Under the pieces are notes generated by a model. That model saw nothing but the letters and a program-made list of their open reading frames with translations, did no database searches and was not told the DNA's origin. Shown one piece after another: positions 4,680 to 7,604 of a DNA stretch of 7,604 bases. The position numbers were made by a program, and so were the translations under genes. Origin of the DNA: Lichenicola sp964249915 (lineage in GTDB: Bacteria; Pseudomonadota; Alphaproteobacteria; Acetobacterales; Acetobacteraceae); NCBI GenBank assembly GCA_964249915.1, contig CAXUEL010000159.1, positions 1-7,604 on the forward strand. Reading direction: 5' to 3'. How positions within the stretch are numbered: the stretch's first letter is position 1; the number at the start of each line of letters is the position of its first letter.

Positions 4680-7454
4680 ATGCAGCGCGAAAGTCCTGAG
4701 ATCGAGTTCCCTGATGCTGGAACCACGGTGTTTCAGCAAAACATAGTGGATGTTACATCCTTGACTGAGTGGGGGAAGGGAGGTCGGTGTCAGCTTGCAA
4801 CTCCTGACAAGGAAAGTGCCGCCTCACCGACTATCCTGCACAGTAACAGTACGCTAGCTTGCGCCGACCGGACGCTGGCGACGGACGATCAGGGTGAACA
4901 GCCCCATTGGACCGAAGAAGAGCGACTGGCCGCCCTCTTTCGGACCGGGTTGCTGGATACTCCTCCGGAACAGGCGTTCGACGACCTAACCCGTTTAGCT
5001 GCTGATCTGGTGGGCGTGCCGATCGCAGCCATGCATTTCGTTGCAGAGGACAGACAGTGGGGCAAGGCAGAAATTGGACTTGGCTTCTGCGACCTGCCGC
5101 GCGACATCTCTTTTTGTTCCATGGCGATGCTGGACATGGACGGTCTGGAGGTACCCGACACTACCAAGGATCCACGCTTCTTCGACAATCCGCTCGTCAC
5201 AGGTGGTCCGGGTATCCGCTTCTATGCTGGCATGCCGCTCATAGCCGAGGGTCTTCCGGTCGGAGCCTTGTGCGTTATCGACACCCAGCCCCACGAACGT
5301 GGCTTGACCAAGCAACAGCGCTTCGCGCTTAAGGCGTTGGCAAGCCAGGCTAGCAATCAAATCGCGCTTCGGCGGGCACTGGCGGATCGGGACCATGCGG
5401 ATGCCTTGCAACGCCAAGCAAATGCGACCATGCGGGCTCAGGAAGATCGTTTGCGCCTGGCGGTTACGGTGGCAGGTCTGGGCACCTTCGATTTTTGCGT
5501 TGCATCAGGCGACCTGACCTGGGACGACCGCTGCCGTGCGTTGTTTGGCGTGTCGCCCGGTGCTCCGGTCAGCTACGAGAGCACCTTCCTCGCCGGCCTG
5601 CACCCAGATGACCGCGAGATCGCGGTTACTGCTATGCAGCGCTCTATGGATCCCACAGGAACAGGCAGCTTCAGCTGCGAGTATCGCACTCTAGGGGTGA
5701 TGGATGATGTAGAGCGGTGGGTGTCGGCCAAAGGCGAGACCCTGTTCGAAGACGGATTGCCCGTGCGACTGGCCGGCACCCTGCAGGATGTCACGGATCG
5801 CAAGCGTGCCGAGGCAGCGGCGCAGGTAAACGACCAGCGCGTGCAACTTGCCCTCGCCGCTGGCGCGATCATCGGCACCTGGTTCTGGGACATGCCCAAC
5901 GACTGCTTTACCGTGGATGACGCCTTCGCCCGGGCTTTCGGCCTCGATCCTGCCCTCGGACGGGTGGGGCTGAGCCTTGAGCAGGTGCTCGCCACCGTTC
6001 ACCCAGAAGATAGAGCGGGCCTAGGTGAAGCAATCGACAAGGCGATCCTGCGCGGCGGTGCTTATGCTCATCAGTACCGCGTGCGCCGTGCCGACGGGCA
6101 CTACTACTGGATCGAGGCAAACGGGCGCGTCGATCACGCCCTGGATGGCACACCGCTGAGCTTCCCCGGCGTCCTGATCGACCTGGAGAGGCGTCGCATC
6201 GTGGAAGGCGAGCGCGACCGGGCTATCGCAGAGTTGCGAGCATTAACTGATACGCTGGAACAACGGGTCGCCGAACGCACCACCGAGCTGCTGCGCACCG
6301 AGGAACAGCTGCGGCAGTCGCAGAAGATGGAGGCGGTCGGCCAGCTCACCGGCGGGGTGGCGCATGACTTCAACAACCTGCTTGCGGCCATCTCCGGAAG
6401 CCTCGAGCTGATGCACACCCGCATCAACCAGGGCCGGTTCAAGGACGTGGAGCGCTACGTGGCCGCCGCCGATGGGGCAACTAAGCGCGCAACAGCGCTG
6501 ACGCAGCGTCTGCTGGCCTTCTCGCGACAGCAGACGCTCGCGCCGAAGGCCACAGACATTGATACGATGGTTGACGGGATGCTAGACCTGATCCGACGCA
6601 CTGTCGGGCCGAGCGTGCAGATCAAGGCAGCGGGAAAATCTGGTTTGTGGCCAGCTCTGGTGGACCAACCCCAAATCGAGAACGCTTTGCTGAACCTTTG
6701 CATTAACGCCCGTGACGCGATGCCGGACGGTGGAACGATCACCATCGAGACGAGTAACCGCCGGATGGGCCGGCAAGAGGCCAAGCAGCACGACATGCCA
6801 GAGGGTGAGTATATCTCCCTATGCGTGGCCGACACGGGTATCGGGATGCCGCCTGAGGTAATTGCCAAGGCGTTTGATCCCTTCTTCACCACCAAGCCGC
6901 TCGGCCAGGGAACCGGTCTTGGCCTCTCGATGATCTATGGTTTCACCAAACAGTCAGGCGGCCAAGTCTGCATCCACTCCAAGATTGGCAGGGGCACGAC
7001 GGTGTGCATCTACCTGCCTCGACATCGAGGTGAGATAGAGAAGGACGAAGAGGTCAATGAAGCAGCCGAGCGGCCGAGCGCTAAAGCTGACGAGACTGTG
7101 CTGGTCGTAGACGACGAGCCAGCGCTGCGTATGCTGGTTGCCGACGTACTGGGAGATTTCGGTTATACGGTCATCGAGGCGGCGGATGGGGCAGGCGGAC
7201 TTCGGGTGCTGCAGTCGGACACTCGGATCGACTTGCTGGTCACCGACATCGGCCTGCCTGGAGGCATGAACGGGCGGCAGATGGCCGATATGGCCCGGAT
7301 CGCTCGGCCAGAACTCGCTGTCTTGTTCATTACCGGGTTTGCTGAGACCGCGTTGTTCGGCAACGAGCAACTTGCCGCTGGCATGGCGGTGCTGACTAAG
7401 CCGTTCCTGATCAACACGCTGGCAGATCGCGTTCGCGAGTTGACCGACATGTAA
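4680..7454 (+). CDS. Hybrid sensor histidine kinase, GAF-PAS-PAS-HisKA-HATPase-REC, 924 aa
   Basis: A soluble two-component kinase senses a signal through N-terminal domains, autophosphorylates on histidine and passes the phosphate to its own receiver. Residues 1-77 are unrecognised. Then come a GAF domain (78-235; LLDTPPEQAFDDLTRLAADL, ISFCSMAM, IRFYAGMPL, VGALCVID), PAS 1 (252-378, ending LQDVTDRKRAE), PAS 2 (386-503), a coiled-coil linker (505-550), HisKA with H562 in GGVAHDFNNLL, and HATPase_c (about 655-780) with the N box N676, D718 in VADTGIGMP, FDPFFTTK and GTGLGLS. The receiver (806-921) has D811/D812, phosphoacceptor D856 in VTDIGLPGG, T885 and K907. No signal peptide or membrane segment is visible, so it should be cytoplasmic. 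The GAF domain is of the kind common in PAS-type kinases; no chromophore-binding cysteine can be argued. The ATG at 4680 is the only in-frame ATG before the GAF domain but lacks a good ribosome site, so the start is uncertain. No partner gene is visible. Confidence 0.93.
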   Translation: MQRESPEIEFPDAGTTVFQQNIVDVTSLTEWGKGGRCQLATPDKESAASPTILHSNSTLACADRTLATDDQGEQPHWTEEERLAALFRTGLLDTPPEQAFDDLTRLAADLVGVPIAAMHFVAEDRQWGKAEIGLGFCDLPRDISFCSMAMLDMDGLEVPDTTKDPRFFDNPLVTGGPGIRFYAGMPLIAEGLPVGALCVIDTQPHERGLTKQQRFALKALASQASNQIALRRALADRDHADALQRQANATMRAQEDRLRLAVTVAGLGTFDFCVASGDLTWDDRCRALFGVSPGAPVSYESTFLAGLHPDDREIAVTAMQRSMDPTGTGSFSCEYRTLGVMDDVERWVSAKGETLFEDGLPVRLAGTLQDVTDRKRAEAAAQVNDQRVQLALAAGAIIGTWFWDMPNDCFTVDDAFARAFGLDPALGRVGLSLEQVLATVHPEDRAGLGEAIDKAILRGGAYAHQYRVRRADGHYYWIEANGRVDHALDGTPLSFPGVLIDLERRRIVEGERDRAIAELRALTDTLEQRVAERTTELLRTEEQLRQSQKMEAVGQLTGGVAHDFNNLLAAISGSLELMHTRINQGRFKDVERYVAAADGATKRATALTQRLLAFSRQQTLAPKATDIDTMVDGMLDLIRRTVGPSVQIKAAGKSGLWPALVDQPQIENALLNLCINARDAMPDGGTITIETSNRRMGRQEAKQHDMPEGEYISLCVADTGIGMPPEVIAKAFDPFFTTKPLGQGTGLGLSMIYGFTKQSGGQVCIHSKIGRGTTVCIYLPRHRGEIEKDEEVNEAAERPSAKADETVLVVDDEPALRMLVADVLGDFGYTVIEAADGAGGLRVLQSDTRIDLLVTDIGLPGGMNGRQMADMARIARPELAVLFITGFAETALFGNEQLAAGMAVLTKPFLINTLADRVRELTDM

Positions 7455-7604
7455 CCAGTCTTTTGATGAACTACTAGAGTACGTCCTGTATAACGCCCAT
7501 AAATAAAGCGTTCTCTATAAGCGCGTCTAACAAACTCGCCGTACGTGTTTAGTCCCGGATTGTGATGGTGCACCCTATGAGCATCTCCGGGGGGACGAGC
7601 TATG
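7455..7604. other. Downstream spacer with a possible gene start at the edge
   Basis: No terminator is convincing after the kinase: AACGC (7492-7496) can pair with GCGTT (7508-7512), but the stem is only 5 bp and has no T-run. At the very end, a G-rich purine run (GGGGGGA, about 7588-7595) lies a few bases before the ATG at 7602, which could open a gene beyond the window. An ATG at 7578 is in frame with it and would be an alternative. Too little sequence remains to judge. Confidence 0.25.

Noticed and set aside
7484..7520. A stem-loop after the kinase as a terminator
   Set aside because: The pairing is only 5 bp (AACGC with GCGTT) with an 11-base loop and no T-run follows.
1..7604. A new defence or multi-gene system
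   Set aside because: Apart from two transposases and one kinase no intact gene is present, and there is no repeat-spacer array, reverse transcriptase, nuclease, toxin-antitoxin pair or conserved gene cluster.

Overview
The window is high-GC bacterial DNA. Its protein content (IS1182- and ISL3-family transposases, a soluble GAF-PAS-PAS hybrid histidine kinase with a GGVAHDFNNLL H-box) fits an alphaproteobacterium, possibly Rhodospirillales/Acetobacteraceae or Rhizobiales. That assignment is an inference; no rRNA or marker gene is present.

Layout. About the first 4.45 kb is a mobile-DNA graveyard and the last 3 kb is one intact signalling gene. (1) 62-1505 is a complete, apparently intact IS1182-family element with 21-bp inverted repeats and a clean 4-bp TCAG target duplication. 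It sits inside an older repeat, the end of an ISL3-like element; the interrupted copy is at 45-61 plus 1510-1536. (2) 1537-2448 holds no convincing gene, only short decayed-looking reading frames, a 14-bp perfect palindrome and a possible scrap of an IS6-like transposase. (3) 2449-2691 is a small gene-less element with long terminal inverted repeats whose inner part begins with the same 12 bases as the nearby ISL3 element, so it looks like a MITE. (4) 2790-4445 is a complete ISL3-family element with its transposase on the minus strand. (5) 4446-4679 is an AT-richer spacer. (6) 4680-7454 encodes a 924-residue cytoplasmic hybrid sensor kinase with all catalytic motifs intact. (7) The last 150 bases are spacer, with a possible gene start at the extreme edge.

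How it fits together. The transposases serve only their own elements. The most informative structure is a family of four related 44-48-bp end sequences, two of them nearly identical. They join the left edge, the MITE and the right flank of the ISL3 element, and they record successive insertions: an ISL3-type repeat first, then IS1182 into it. The kinase stands alone, with no response regulator, Hpt protein or output gene visible, so its partner must lie elsewhere. I see no CRISPR array, tRNA, rRNA, defence system or clearly new multi-gene system.
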